Positions 35,171 through 43,147 of a DNA stretch of 64,000 nucleotides are shown piece after piece. Position 1 is the stretch's first letter. Each line of letters begins with the position of its first letter. The position numbers and the translations under genes are program-made. The DNA comes from Mycolicibacterium sp. CR10 (lineage in GTDB: Bacteria; Actinomycetota; Actinomycetes; Mycobacteriales; Mycobacteriaceae): positions 1 through 64,000 of the forward strand of contig NZ_STGE01000017.1 of NCBI RefSeq assembly GCF_005222675.1, read 5' to 3'. Under the pieces are notes generated by a model, which was given only the letters and a program-made list of their open reading frames with translations, did no database searches and was not told the DNA's origin.

Positions 35171-35851
35171 TCAGTCCAGCCCGTCGAGGACGGCGCGGGT
35201 TCCGGACAGGCCCAGGCGGGTAGCGCCCGCCTCGATCATCGCCAAAGCGTCAGCGGCAGTACGGATTCCACCGCTGGCCTTGACGCCCAGCCGGCCGCCG
35301 ACGGTGTCGGCCATCAGCTCCACCGCACGTGTCGACGCGCCGCCGCTCGGGTGAAACCCGGTGGAGGTCTTGACGAAATCGGCGCCGGCGTTCTCGGCGA
35401 TGCGGCAGACGTCCACGAGCAGTGGCTCGCCGCTGAACTCCAGCAGTGCCGCCGACTCGACGATGACCTTGAGCACCGCCTGCGGTACCGCCGCGCGCAC
35501 CGCCGCGATATCGGCACGCACGCCGTCGAGCACACCGGCGACCGCGACGCCGACGTCGATCACCATGTCGATCTCCCCGGCGCCCGCCGCGACCGCCAGC
35601 CGCGCCTCCTCGGCCTTGATCACCGAAAGATGCTTTCCGGAAGGGAAACCCACCACCGAGGCGACATGGAGTGTGGGGCCTCGGAAGGATTGCGCGATCG
35701 GCACCATCGGAGGCGAGACGCAGACCGCGAAGACGTCGAGGTCGCTGGCCTCGGCCACCATGGCGAGAACGTCGGCCTCGGTGGCCTCCGGTTTGAGCAG
35801 CGTGTGGTCGACGAGGGCCGCGACGTCGGCCCGGCTGTAGGACGAACCCAT
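35171..35851 (-). CDS. deoC: Deoxyribose-phosphate aldolase
   Basis: Cleaves 2-deoxyribose-5-phosphate to glyceraldehyde-3-phosphate and acetaldehyde in deoxynucleoside catabolism. 226 residues, TIM barrel. The Schiff-base lysine is K161 ([13 protein letters not shown]), with the proton-relay lysine K191 ([10 protein letters not shown]). [11 protein letters not shown] marks the N-terminus. I chose the ATG at 35851 because it overlaps the upstream TGA as ATGA and gives the usual [10 protein letters not shown] start; the longer frame adds 25 residues that do not belong. Confidence 0.95.
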   Translation of the reverse strand: MGSSYSRADVAALVDHTLLKPEATEADVLAMVAEASDLDVFAVCVSPPMVPIAQSFRGPTLHVASVVGFPSGKHLSVIKAEEARLAVAAGAGEIDMVIDVGVAVAGVLDGVRADIAAVRAAVPQAVLKVIVESAALLEFSGEPLLVDVCRIAENAGADFVKTSTGFHPSGGASTRAVELMADTVGGRLGVKASGGIRTAADALAMIEAGATRLGLSGTRAVLDGLD

Positions 35852-36264
35852 CAGAAGGGCTCTTCGGAGCCGCCCGGGTTGCAGCCGGCCGCGACCATCT
35901 GATCGGCGCTGACCTCGGGACGCCATGGCTCGAGGTTCCAGCTCACCTTGCCGGGCTCGATCACCTCCGCGAACTGCCAGTGGCGGACGAACTGTTCCCT
36001 CATGCCGGCAATCGCCGCATCGGGTGACAGTGTCAGCACCTCTGCCCAGGCCTCATCGGCCTGTCCCCCGGTGCCCGGCCGGCCGGACGTGTGACGTCCC
36101 GATGCGGTCGGATACACCCGCAGGCTCGACATGTCGCCCCACTTGGCCCACTCGACATGGTCGACGTAGGGCGGGGGCGTCACAGCGGGTGCAGCCGATG
36201 TGAGGGGTGCTGTGGCCAGCGGCAGTACCAGAGCCGCCGCGGCGACAGCGAGAATCAGTCGCAC
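35851..36264 (-). CDS. Secreted DUF2599 protein (Rv0477-like)
   Basis: 137-residue exported protein: a signal peptide of about 24 residues ([15 protein letters not shown]) followed by a small domain with [22 protein letters not shown] and a conserved Cys near the end (AAGCNPGG). This is the DUF2599 pattern. Function unknown. It overlaps the upstream DUF2516 gene by one base and deoC by one codon (ATGA), so the three are coupled, as Rv0476-Rv0478. Confidence 0.82.
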   Translation of the reverse strand: MRLILAVAAAALVLPLATAPLTSAAPAVTPPPYVDHVEWAKWGDMSSLRVYPTASGRHTSGRPGTGGQADEAWAEVLTLSPDAAIAGMREQFVRHWQFAEVIEPGKVSWNLEPWRPEVSADQMVAAGCNPGGSEEPF

Positions 36265-36545
36265 TACCGCGACTTCCCTTGGATCTCAAGGATCTTGGGC
36301 CGGACGTCGACGAGGTAGACACCGGCGGCCACCGCCGCGATCGCCACACCGGTGATTCCGAGCACGAGCGCCAGCAGTACCGCGACGCCCAGGATCACCA
36401 ACCACACCGGCTTGGTCAATTTTTCGGCAGCGGTGTACGCGTCGGGTCGCTGCATCGCGGCGTGCACGAACGAATAGACCGCGGCCACCAGAACGGCGAC
36501 CTGCAAAGCGAAGAGGACGTAACCCACGAGGCCTTGAAGCTCCAC
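36264..36545 (-). CDS. DUF2516 membrane protein (Rv0476-like)
   Basis: 93-residue protein with three hydrophobic helices (about residues 5-28, 45-63, 63-82) and a basic end (EIQGKSR). It fits the actinobacterial DUF2516 family. It starts just downstream of a terminator-like hairpin behind hbhA, so it may have its own promoter in 36546-36590. Function unknown. Confidence 0.8.
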   Translation of the reverse strand: MELQGLVGYVLFALQVAVLVAAVYSFVHAAMQRPDAYTAAEKLTKPVWLVILGVAVLLALVLGITGVAIAAVAAGVYLVDVRPKILEIQGKSR

Positions 36546-36597
36546 GCTTCACAGCCTATGCGGGTTACGTCCCCTGGTCGACTTAGCGTCGCCCTGC

Positions 36598-36622
36598 GGG
36601 CGCGCCCTTTTCGGGCCCGCCC
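36598..36622 (-). terminator. Hairpin terminator downstream of hbhA
   Basis: GGGCGGGCCC and GGGCGCGCCC (minus-strand order) form a 10-base stem with one mismatch around a GAAAA loop, 11 bases after the hbhA stop. No U-run. Confidence 0.6.
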
Positions 36623-36632
36623 CAGTCGATGA

Positions 36633-37250
36633 CTACTTCTGGGTGACCTTCTTGGCCGGAGCCTTCTTGGCCGCAGGTGCCGGAGCCTTCTTGGCCGGAG
36701 CCTTCTTGGCGGGAGCCTTCTTGGCGGCCTTCTTCACCGGCGCGCTGGCCGACTCGGCCTTCTTCGGCAGCTCGACGCCGACCAGCTTGGCGGCGCGCTC
36801 GCCCACCGCGCGGGTCTGCGACGCAACGGTGCCCAGCGCGTCCTGGGTCAACTCGACGGCCTGATCGGTGTATCCCTCGACCCGGCTCGCGGCCTCTTCC
36901 AGCGCAGGCTGGCTACGAAGACGCTCAAGGGCGGCCTCGCCGCGCTCGATGAGCTTGTTGTAGGTCGACGTCGCGGCCTCGGCGTAGCCCTCGGCGAACT
37001 TGCGCAGCTCGTCGGAGGTCAGCTTCTCGCGGATGTCGCCGACCTGTGCGGGCAGCTCCTCCTGGAGCTTGGTGATGCGCGCACGGCTCGCCTCGGCGCG
37101 GGCCTCGGCATCGGTGCGGGCTTCGCCGGCACGCTCGCGCAGCGTCGCCACGATCTCGTTGACACGCTCGAGGGCGAGGTCCGCAGCGCCAACGGCGGCG
37201 AGCAGCGGGGCCTTCAGGTCGTCGATCTCGAGCTGGTTCTTCTCAGCCAT
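36633..37250 (-). CDS. hbhA: Heparin-binding hemagglutinin-like protein
   Basis: 205-residue surface-associated protein. A long predicted coiled coil (about residues 15-115, rich in Glu, Ala, Arg and Leu) is followed by a Lys/Ala/Pro tail of repeated KKAPA units ending [11 protein letters not shown] (from about residue 168). In M. tuberculosis the lysine-rich tail binds heparan sulfate and is methylated, and the protein is also linked to lipid inclusions. The tail here is intact and similar in length. The start overlaps the stop of the upstream XRE regulator by eight bases, so the two are co-expressed. Confidence 0.9.
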   Translation of the reverse strand: MAEKNQLEIDDLKAPLLAAVGAADLALERVNEIVATLRERAGEARTDAEARAEASRARITKLQEELPAQVGDIREKLTSDELRKFAEGYAEAATSTYNKLIERGEAALERLRSQPALEEAASRVEGYTDQAVELTQDALGTVASQTRAVGERAAKLVGVELPKKAESASAPVKKAAKKAPAKKAPAKKAPAPAAKKAPAKKVTQK

Positions 37251-37758
37251 GGTTGATTCCTTTCGATTCAGGTTGGGAGTCGTTTGGTGGTGATTGCGTC
37301 AGTTGCAGACGGCCTTCAAAAGAGCTGTGGTCTTGTTCAGGTGTCGGCTCCTCATCTGCTTCGCTCACTGCCGCCCCTGCTTCCAAGAGGGCGGCCTCGT
37401 TCTGCTGACAGAACGACGTATAGATGTCGAGCAGCACCTGCTTCTGCCGCTCGTTGATCGCCGTGTCGGTGATGACGGCGTCACGTACCTCACTGGCCTC
37501 CGTGGGCTCGAGAATGCCGGCCCGGATATAGAGAACTTCCGCGGAGACCCGCAGCGCCTTGGCGATCTGGCTGAGCACATCCGCGGACGGTTTCCGCAGG
37601 CCCCGCTCGATCTGGCTGAGGTACGGATTGCTGACACCGGCCTTCTCGGCCAGCTGCCGCACGGACACCTGCGCAGCTTCGCGCTGAGTCCTGATGAAGC
37701 TCCCGATGTCCTGCGCAGCGTTGGTCACGACCGCGGCAAGATTCTCATCTTGCGACAT
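37243..37758 (-). CDS. XRE-family regulator upstream of hbhA (Rv0474-like)
   Basis: 171-residue protein. The helix-turn-helix (about residues 17-72) contains [20 protein letters not shown] and [17 protein letters not shown] helical middle and a disordered acidic/Pro C-terminus follow ([13 protein letters not shown]). The gene overlaps hbhA by eight bases, and the AT-rich segment 37785-37850 upstream includes CTAACT/CTAGTTAG motifs that may be its promoter or operator. Likely regulates hbhA or itself; direct evidence is lacking. Confidence 0.83.
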   Translation of the reverse strand: MSQDENLAAVVTNAAQDIGSFIRTQREAAQVSVRQLAEKAGVSNPYLSQIERGLRKPSADVLSQIAKALRVSAEVLYIRAGILEPTEASEVRDAVITDTAINERQKQVLLDIYTSFCQQNEAALLEAGAAVSEADEEPTPEQDHSSFEGRLQLTQSPPNDSQPESKGINHG

Positions 37759-37850
37759 GGGTTGCTCCCCTCGTTGCGGTAGGTAACCGGATGGCTACAT
37801 TTCCACGGTACGACGGGGTGCTAACTTTTGCAAGCACTAGTTAGCGCAGG

Positions 37851-39176
37851 TCAGAACAGTAACTGGGCCACCGTGTAGATGATCAACCCCGCCAGCGCAC
37901 CGACGACGGTGCCGTTTATCCGGATGAACTGCAGGTCACGGCCCACATGAAGTTCGATCCGGCGGCTGGCCTCATCGGCGTCCCACCGCTCGATGGTGTC
38001 GGTGATGATCGTTGTGATCTCCGTCCCATACTGCGTGACCAGGTGCTGAGCGGCCCGCACGATCCACTTGTCGACCTTGTCGCGCAGGTCAGAATCGTCC
38101 CGGAGCGACTCACCGATGTTCACCACGGAATCGGCGATCCGCGCCCGCAGCGTCGAGGAGGGGTCGTCGACCGACTCCAGCAGGATGCGCTTGGCCGCCG
38201 TCCACGCGGTCTCGGCGGCCTTCGCGACCTCGTCACGCGCCATGACCTGCTCCTTGACCCGTTCGGCCCGCGCGACCGTCGCCTCATCGTTCTGCAGGTC
38301 GTCGGCGAACTCGAACAGGAACTTGGTCGCGGAACGACGAAGCTCGTGATCGGGGTTCCGGCGCACCTTGTCGGTGAAGTCCACGAGCTCGCGGTGAATC
38401 CGGTCCCCGATCAGACCGTCGACCCACCGCGGCGACCACGTCGGCGAATCGCGCTCGATGACCCGCTCGATGGTGTCGCCCGCATTCAGCGACCACTGGA
38501 ACGCACGGTCAGCCAGTAGCTGGATCAGCGCCTCCTGGCGGCCCTCCTCGAGCAGCGAGGTCAACACCCGCCCGATCGGCGGACCCCACTGCGGTTCGGC
38601 GACACGCTTGACGATCATCCTGTCCAACACCTGCTGAACGTCCTCGTCGCGCAACAGCTCCACGCCGACGCGCAATACCGTCGAGGCTTCGCTGGCGACC
38701 CGCTCGGCGTTCACCCTCTCCGCGAGCCACTTTCCCGTGCGCGAGGCGACGTCGGCGTCACGCAGCTTGGTCTGCACCACCTCGGGCGACATGAAGTTCT
38801 CCCGGACGAATGCCCCGAGCCCCTCGCCGAGCTGGTCCTTCTTGCGCTTGATGATCGCCGTGTGCGGAATCGGGATGCCCAACGGATGCTTGAACAGCGC
38901 GGTGACGGCGAACCAGTCGGCGAGCGCACCGACCATGCCGGCCTCGGCGGCGGCCCGGACGTATCCGATCCACGCCGCACCCCCGGCAGCACCTTGGGAC
39001 TGCGCCCAGGTGCAGACGAGGAAGACGATCGTGGCGCCCACCAGGAAGCCCAGAGCCACGACCTTCATCCGCCGCAAACCGCGGCGGCGTTCCGCATCGG
39101 CCGCAGAGTCGGCTCCGGCGAGGGTCTCGGCGAAGCTGGTGCGCGCAGCCGACTGCTCCGCAGATCTGTGTGCCAC
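37851..39176 (-). CDS. DUF445 family membrane protein (Rv0473-like)
   Basis: 441-residue DUF445 protein. Two N-terminal helices (about residues 38-60 and 70-95, with AGMVGALADWFAVTALFKHP) are followed by a conserved HPLGIPIPHTAIIKRKKDQLG segment. A long helical region comes next and a final C-terminal helix (VVGALAGLIIYTVAQLLF). Known as YjiN-like; function unknown, envelope-associated. GTG start at 39176, divergent from the TetR gene over 126 bases. Confidence 0.82.
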   Translation of the reverse strand: MAHRSAEQSAARTSFAETLAGADSAADAERRRGLRRMKVVALGFLVGATIVFLVCTWAQSQGAAGGAAWIGYVRAAAEAGMVGALADWFAVTALFKHPLGIPIPHTAIIKRKKDQLGEGLGAFVRENFMSPEVVQTKLRDADVASRTGKWLAERVNAERVASEASTVLRVGVELLRDEDVQQVLDRMIVKRVAEPQWGPPIGRVLTSLLEEGRQEALIQLLADRAFQWSLNAGDTIERVIERDSPTWSPRWVDGLIGDRIHRELVDFTDKVRRNPDHELRRSATKFLFEFADDLQNDEATVARAERVKEQVMARDEVAKAAETAWTAAKRILLESVDDPSSTLRARIADSVVNIGESLRDDSDLRDKVDKWIVRAAQHLVTQYGTEITTIITDTIERWDADEASRRIELHVGRDLQFIRINGTVVGALAGLIIYTVAQLLF

Positions 39177-39302
39177 ACGTCCATCATCCGCTACGCGAGC
39201 AACTACCCGCTGTGACGTTGTCGGGACCCTTTCGGCCGAACAGCCTCCACGGGCCCGACCGCCGTATCATCGACACGGACTACGGAATGGATCACCACGA
39301 AC

Positions 39303-40007
39303 GTGGCACAACAATTACCGCCGGTGGCAGTCAAGACTGATGGGCGCAAACGTCGCTGGCATCAGCACAAGGTCGAGCGCAGAAACGAGCTGGTAGACGG
39401 CACACTCGTGGCCATCCGTCACCTCGGCAGCAATGTCAGCATGGACGAGATCGCCGCGGAGATCGGCGTGTCCAAAACCGTGCTCTACCGCTACTTCGTG
39501 GACAAGAACGACCTCACCACCGCGGTGATGATGCGTTTCGCACAGGTCACCCTGATCCCGAACATGGCCGCGGCGCTGTCGTCGAACCTGGACGGCTACG
39601 ACCTCACCCGCGAGATCATCAAGGTCTATGTCGAGACCGTCGCCAACGAGCCGGAGCCGTACCGGTTCGTGATGGCCAACAACTCGGCCAGCAGAAGCAA
39701 GGCAGTCGCCGACTCCGAGAACATCATCGCCCGCATGCTCGCCGTGATGTTTCGCCGCCGGATGGTCGAAGCCGGGATGGACACCGGGGGCATCGGGCCC
39801 TGGGCGTATCAGATCGTCGGCGGCGTGCAGCTCGCCACGCACTCGTGGATGTCGAATCCGCGGATGAGCACCGAGGAGCTGATCGACTACCTGACGATGC
39901 TGTCGTGGAGCGCGCTGTGCGGAATCGTCGAGGCGGGCGGGTCTCTGGAGAAGTTCCGGCAGATGCCGCATCCCACGCCTGTGTTGCCGCCCCGACTGCT
40001 TGACTAG
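39303..40007 (+). CDS. TetR-family transcriptional regulator (Rv0472c-like)
   Basis: 234-residue TetR protein. The N-terminal helix-turn-helix is SMDEIAAEIGVSKTVLYRYF (residues about 43-62), and an all-helical ligand-binding domain follows. GTG start at 39303; TATCAT at about 39264 is a possible -10. It is divergent from the DUF445 gene and precedes ppk2 by four bases, so it may control either or both. In M. tuberculosis the homologue sits beside umaA/pcaA, which are not found here. Confidence 0.83.
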   Translation: MAQQLPPVAVKTDGRKRRWHQHKVERRNELVDGTLVAIRHLGSNVSMDEIAAEIGVSKTVLYRYFVDKNDLTTAVMMRFAQVTLIPNMAAALSSNLDGYDLTREIIKVYVETVANEPEPYRFVMANNSASRSKAVADSENIIARMLAVMFRRRMVEAGMDTGGIGPWAYQIVGGVQLATHSWMSNPRMSTEELIDYLTMLSWSALCGIVEAGGSLEKFRQMPHPTPVLPPRLLD

Positions 40008-40011
40008 GGGC

Positions 40012-40878
40012 ATGACCGAAGTCTTCGACCTGCCGGCCCTGTGGTCCCACGAGCCGCGCGACGAGCTGATGTTCAGTCGCGGTGACCTGGTCAGCGACAT
40101 CGACGCCAACACCACCCCCGGGTTCCGCGGCGGCAAGGTCGACGCGCCCACCCTGCAGGCCGAACGCAACATCCGCTTCGCCGAGCTGCAAGAGATGCTC
40201 TACGCCAACAGCCGCTCCGGCGACACCAGGTCGGTGCTGCTGGTGCTGCAGGGCATGGACACCGCAGGCAAGGGTGGAATCGTCAAACATGTTGTGGGCA
40301 GCTGCAATCCACAGGGTGTGCAGTACCGGAGCTTCGGTAAGCCCACCGAGGAAGAGCTGTCCCACCACTACCTGTGGCGGATCCGCAACGCCCTGCCGAC
40401 CGCCGGACACATCGGCGTCTTCGACCGTTCCCACTACGAGGACGTGCTGATCGTCCGCGTGCACAACATGGTGCCTCCCGAGGTGTGGGAGCCGCGCTAC
40501 GACGAAATCAACGCGTTCGAGCGGGAACTCGTCGACTCCGGCACCACGCTGGTGAAGGTCGCGATGTTCGTCTCCCTCAGCGAGCAGAAGAGGCGGCTCG
40601 CCGCGCGACTCGACCGGCCCGACAAGTACTGGAAGTACAACCCGGCCGACATCGACGAACGGCTGAAGTGGCCGCTGTACGAGCAGGCCTACCAGGCGAT
40701 GCTGGACCGGACGTCGACGGACTATGCACCCTGGCACATCGTGCCCTGCAACAAGAAGTGGTACAGCAGGCTGGCCATCACCGAGCTGATGATCGACGCC
40801 CTCAAGCGGCTCAACATGGCTTGGCCACCAGCGGATTTCGACGTGAAGGCCGAGAAGAAGCGGCTGGCGAACGCGTAG
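40012..40878 (+). CDS. ppk2: Polyphosphate kinase 2 family (polyphosphate:nucleotide phosphotransferase)
   Basis: 288-residue PPK2-family kinase. Walker A is GMDTAGKGG (residues 81-89), Walker B is VFDRSHYEDV, and the lid module reads YNPADIDERLKWP. The family transfers phosphate between polyphosphate and nucleoside mono- or diphosphates; the group (NPQGVQYRSFGKPTEEEL) looks like the PPK2-related class annotated as polyphosphate:nucleotide phosphotransferase. The ATG at 40012 is four bases after the TetR stop. With ppx1 at 16081 this gives polyphosphate synthesis or use and breakdown in one window. Confidence 0.88.
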   Translation: MTEVFDLPALWSHEPRDELMFSRGDLVSDIDANTTPGFRGGKVDAPTLQAERNIRFAELQEMLYANSRSGDTRSVLLVLQGMDTAGKGGIVKHVVGSCNPQGVQYRSFGKPTEEELSHHYLWRIRNALPTAGHIGVFDRSHYEDVLIVRVHNMVPPEVWEPRYDEINAFERELVDSGTTLVKVAMFVSLSEQKRRLAARLDRPDKYWKYNPADIDERLKWPLYEQAYQAMLDRTSTDYAPWHIVPCNKKWYSRLAITELMIDALKRLNMAWPPADFDVKAEKKRLANA

Positions 40879-40899
40879 CCGGCGCTGGGTCGCGCTCAC

Positions 40900-41076
40900 C
40901 GCCTCGCGCCGCCCGCCTCGCGCCGCCCGCCTCGCGCCGCCCGCGCCGCCCGCCTCGCGCCGCCCGCCTCGCACCGCGCCGCCCGCCTCGCGCCGCCCGC
41001 CTCGCGCCGCCCGCACCGCACCGCCCGCCTCGCGCCGCCCGCCTCGCGCCGCCCGCCTCGCGACTCGCGCCTCGCC
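40900..41076. repeat. GC-rich minisatellite (CGCCTCGCGCCGCC units)
   Basis: About 12 imperfect copies of a 14-base unit, CGCCTCGCGCCGCC, with a few shortened or altered copies (for example CGCACCGCACCGCC). It fills the gap between the ppk2 stop and the palindrome at 41081. It has no start codon or ribosome-binding site of its own. Confidence 0.9.
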
Positions 41077-41080
41077 CAAC

Positions 41081-41126
41081 GTACGCATTCTGATGAAAAT
41101 CGGCCGATTCCCATCAGAATGCGTAC
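41081..41126. repeat. 46-bp palindrome, left boundary of the DUF559 gene
   Basis: GTACGCATTCTGATG and CATCAGAATGCGTAC are perfect 15-base arms, joined by AAAATCGGCCGATTCC, itself nearly palindromic. It begins 15 bases 3' of the DUF559 stop. The flanks read AAC on the outside and ATTCGGG on the gene side. A diverged copy with the same flanks in inverted orientation is at 42046-42091. It may act as a bidirectional terminator for the convergent ppk2 and DUF559 genes. Confidence 0.9.
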
Positions 41127-41140
41127 ATTCGGGCGCCGGG

Positions 41141-42004
41141 TCAGGCGCTGCCGGTCCAGCCACGCTCCCGTAGCGCGTCACCGGCGCGTCGCGCGATGTC
41201 GTCGGGTGCGATGCGCAGATGTCGGGCACTGACCCGAATGATGATCCAGCCCCGGGCAGCCAGGAACTCCAGTCGAGTGATGTCCTCGGCACGGATCGCC
41301 GGGTCGTTCCAATGCTGCTCACCGTCGTACTCGACACCGACCTTGTATGCGGGCCAGCCCATGTCGATGCGGCGCACAACTTTGCCTTTGGCGTTCGTGA
41401 TCGGGATCTGAGTGACCGGCCTCGGCAGTCCCGCGCGGATCAGGAGCAGGCGCACACGGGTCTCGGGCGGTGACTCGGCACCGCCGTCGACCAGAGCGAG
41501 CGCCTCACGCAGTCGGCGGACTCCTCTGGCGCCAGGGTGACGCGTGCTGATTTCCAGCACGGCAGACACCGGGCAGCGGGTGGCGTTCAGCAGTGAGTCG
41601 ATGCGAATAATGCCCTCATCACCCGGCATTCGTCGGCCGACGTCGAATGCGGTCCGCGCCGGCGTCGTGCAGTCAACGCTCTGGACCAGGCACACCTCGT
41701 CGTCGACAAGGGTGTCCCGGTGGATCAGGATGTCGCGCGCGGTCCCCGAGCGGACGCGGGTGAGCTCAGCCGGAGCATCGTCAGGTAGCCATCGGGCACC
41801 GTGCATCGCCGCCGCCGACAACCCCGCCAGAGTGGCCGTCCGCCGCGACCACAGCCACGCCGCGTGGGCGCGATCCCGCGCCGTCAAGGGCAACCCCTGC
41901 GGAGCGTAGACGTTGTGATGCAGCTTCACGAACCTCCGGCGCAGGTCCTGGCGGGTCAGCTCACCAGCCGCGAGCGCTTCAGAGGCGACGACGAGTTCCT
42001 GCAC
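41141..42004 (-). CDS. DUF559 endonuclease-like protein with AbiEi-type N-terminus
   Basis: 287-residue protein. The N-terminal ~60 residues look like the winged helix of AbiEi-type antitoxins (ELTRQDLRRRFVKLHHNVYA). The C-terminal ~110 residues form a DUF559/Vsr-like PD-(D/E)XK nuclease core, with E181 (PPETRVRL), D214 (RRIDMGWPAY), E225 and D227 (VGVEYDGEQHW) as candidate catalytic residues. Many mycobacteria carry several such single genes of unknown function. The gene is bracketed by inverted 46-base palindromes and by minisatellites on both sides, suggesting a mobile or palindrome-associated element. GTG or ATG start near 42004; no strong ribosome-binding site. Confidence 0.78.
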   Translation of the reverse strand: MQELVVASEALAAGELTRQDLRRRFVKLHHNVYAPQGLPLTARDRAHAAWLWSRRTATLAGLSAAAMHGARWLPDDAPAELTRVRSGTARDILIHRDTLVDDEVCLVQSVDCTTPARTAFDVGRRMPGDEGIIRIDSLLNATRCPVSAVLEISTRHPGARGVRRLREALALVDGGAESPPETRVRLLLIRAGLPRPVTQIPITNAKGKVVRRIDMGWPAYKVGVEYDGEQHWNDPAIRAEDITRLEFLAARGWIIIRVSARHLRIAPDDIARRAGDALRERGWTGSA

Positions 42005-42045
42005 ACTGGTTTAGGCGCGCATCGGCCCCGAACGGTTCCCGAATG

Positions 42046-42091
42046 TACGCATTTTGATGGAAATCGCCCGAATTCCATCAGAAACCGTACG
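42046..42091. repeat. 46-bp palindrome, right boundary of the DUF559 gene
   Basis: Imperfect palindrome GTACGCATTTTGATGGAAAT … GAATTCCATCAGAAACCGTA (C). It is related to 41081-41126 in length and sequence but lies in the opposite orientation, with CCCGAAT on the gene side and GTTC outside. It lies 41 bases upstream of the DUF559 start and 106 bases downstream of the fadB2 stop. Confidence 0.85.
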
Positions 42092-42095
42092 TTCA

Positions 42096-42195
42096 GCGAC
42101 GCCGTAGGACGCCCGACGCCGGACGACGCCGCCCGACGCCCGACGTTCGGCGACGCCCGACGTTCGGCGACGCCGGACGCCCGACGCCGAACGAG
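42096..42195. repeat. GC-rich direct repeats (CGACGCCCGACGTTCGG units)
   Basis: Imperfect repeats of CGACGCCCGACG with two copies of CGACGCCCGACGTTCGG (about 42132-42165). It lies between the right-hand palindrome and the fadB2 stop codon, mirroring the minisatellite on the other side of the DUF559 element. No gene is seen. Confidence 0.75.
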
Positions 42196-42197
42196 GC

Positions 42198-43052
42198 TCA
42201 GTAGGTGTAGAAGCCCTTGCCGGACTTCTTGCCCAGCTGCCCCGCCTCGACCATCCGCAGAAGCAGCGGCGGCGGTGCGTAGTTCGCGTCCTTGTACTCG
42301 TCGTACATCGAGTCGGCAATCAGCTTCATCGTGTCCAGGCCGATCAGGTCCGACAGTCGCAGCGGACCCATCGGGTGCGAAAGCCCGGCGACGACGGCCG
42401 TGTCGATGTCCTCGACTCCTGCCACGCCCGCTTCCGCCATCCGGATGGCCGCCAGCAGGTACGGAACCAGCAATGCGTTGACGATGAACCCCGACCGGTC
42501 GCTGCAGCGCACCACCTTCTTGCCAAGCGTGTTCGCTGCGAAGCTCTCCACCCGCGCCACTGCGGCGTCGCTCGTGACGAGCGTGCTGATCAGCTCGACC
42601 AGCGGCAGCACCGGCACCGGGTTGAAGAAGTGCAGACCCAGGACACGGCTGGGGTTCTTGGTCGCCGACGCGATCTTCATGATCGGGATGCTCGAGGTGT
42701 TCGACGCCAGCACCGCGTCGGGATCGGTGATGACCTCGTCGAGTTCGGCGAACACCTTCGCCTTGACGTTCTCGTCCTCGACGATCGCCTCGATGACGAG
42801 CTGACGGTCGGCGAGGTCGGCCAGCGTGGTCGTGGCGGTCAGCCTGGCCAGGGCCACCTCGCGATCGTCGGCGGCCAGCTTGCCCTTGGCGACGGCCCGG
42901 TCCAGCGAGGTGGCGATGCGGTTGCGGCCCGCCTCGGCCAGCGCCTCGGTCGGCTCGAAGATCACCACGTCCGCGCCGGCTTTCAGGCATACCTCGGCGA
43001 TGCCCGCGCCCATCTGTCCGGCGCCCACGACGCCCACCCGCTCAATGCTCAC
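42198..43052 (-). CDS. fadB2: 3-hydroxybutyryl-CoA dehydrogenase
   Basis: 284-residue NAD-dependent dehydrogenase of acyl-CoA metabolism, acting on (S)-3-hydroxybutyryl-CoA. Rossmann motif VGVVGAGQMGAGIAEV at the N-terminus, catalytic His in LHFFNPVPV, and the C-terminal domain motif with SDLIGLDTM and GKKSGKGFYTY at the end. The GTG at 43052 (preceded by AAGGGTGACAGC) gives the family length (Rv0468); the upstream in-frame extension would cross the inverted repeat at 43072-43130. It lies behind isocitrate lyase, fitting growth on fatty acids. Confidence 0.92.
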   Translation of the reverse strand: MSIERVGVVGAGQMGAGIAEVCLKAGADVVIFEPTEALAEAGRNRIATSLDRAVAKGKLAADDREVALARLTATTTLADLADRQLVIEAIVEDENVKAKVFAELDEVITDPDAVLASNTSSIPIMKIASATKNPSRVLGLHFFNPVPVLPLVELISTLVTSDAAVARVESFAANTLGKKVVRCSDRSGFIVNALLVPYLLAAIRMAEAGVAGVEDIDTAVVAGLSHPMGPLRLSDLIGLDTMKLIADSMYDEYKDANYAPPPLLLRMVEAGQLGKKSGKGFYTY

Positions 43053-43071
43053 GCTGTCACCCTTACATACG

Positions 43072-43130
43072 CCGAGTGCACGGTTGTTGACGCGTCTACT
43101 CGACGTTTGCATCAACAACCGTGCACTCGG
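43072..43130. repeat. Intergenic inverted repeat (GCACGGTTGTTGA type) between aceA and fadB2
   Basis: Perfect 19-base arms, CCGAGTGCACGGTTGTTGA and its complement, around a 21-base loop that contains CTACTCG (CGAGTAG in reverse). It starts 18 bases 3' of the aceA stop and ends 20 bases before fadB2, so it should reduce read-through from the strongly expressed lyase gene. It is related in arm and loop motifs to 2820-2869. Confidence 0.88.
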
Positions 43131-43147
43131 GCGATTGAACTAGTGGC

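Noticed and set aside
39724-41379. 551-codon minus-strand frame across ppk2 and the minisatellite
   Set aside because: Runs antisense through two well-supported genes and translates the GC minisatellite as an Arg/Ala repeat.
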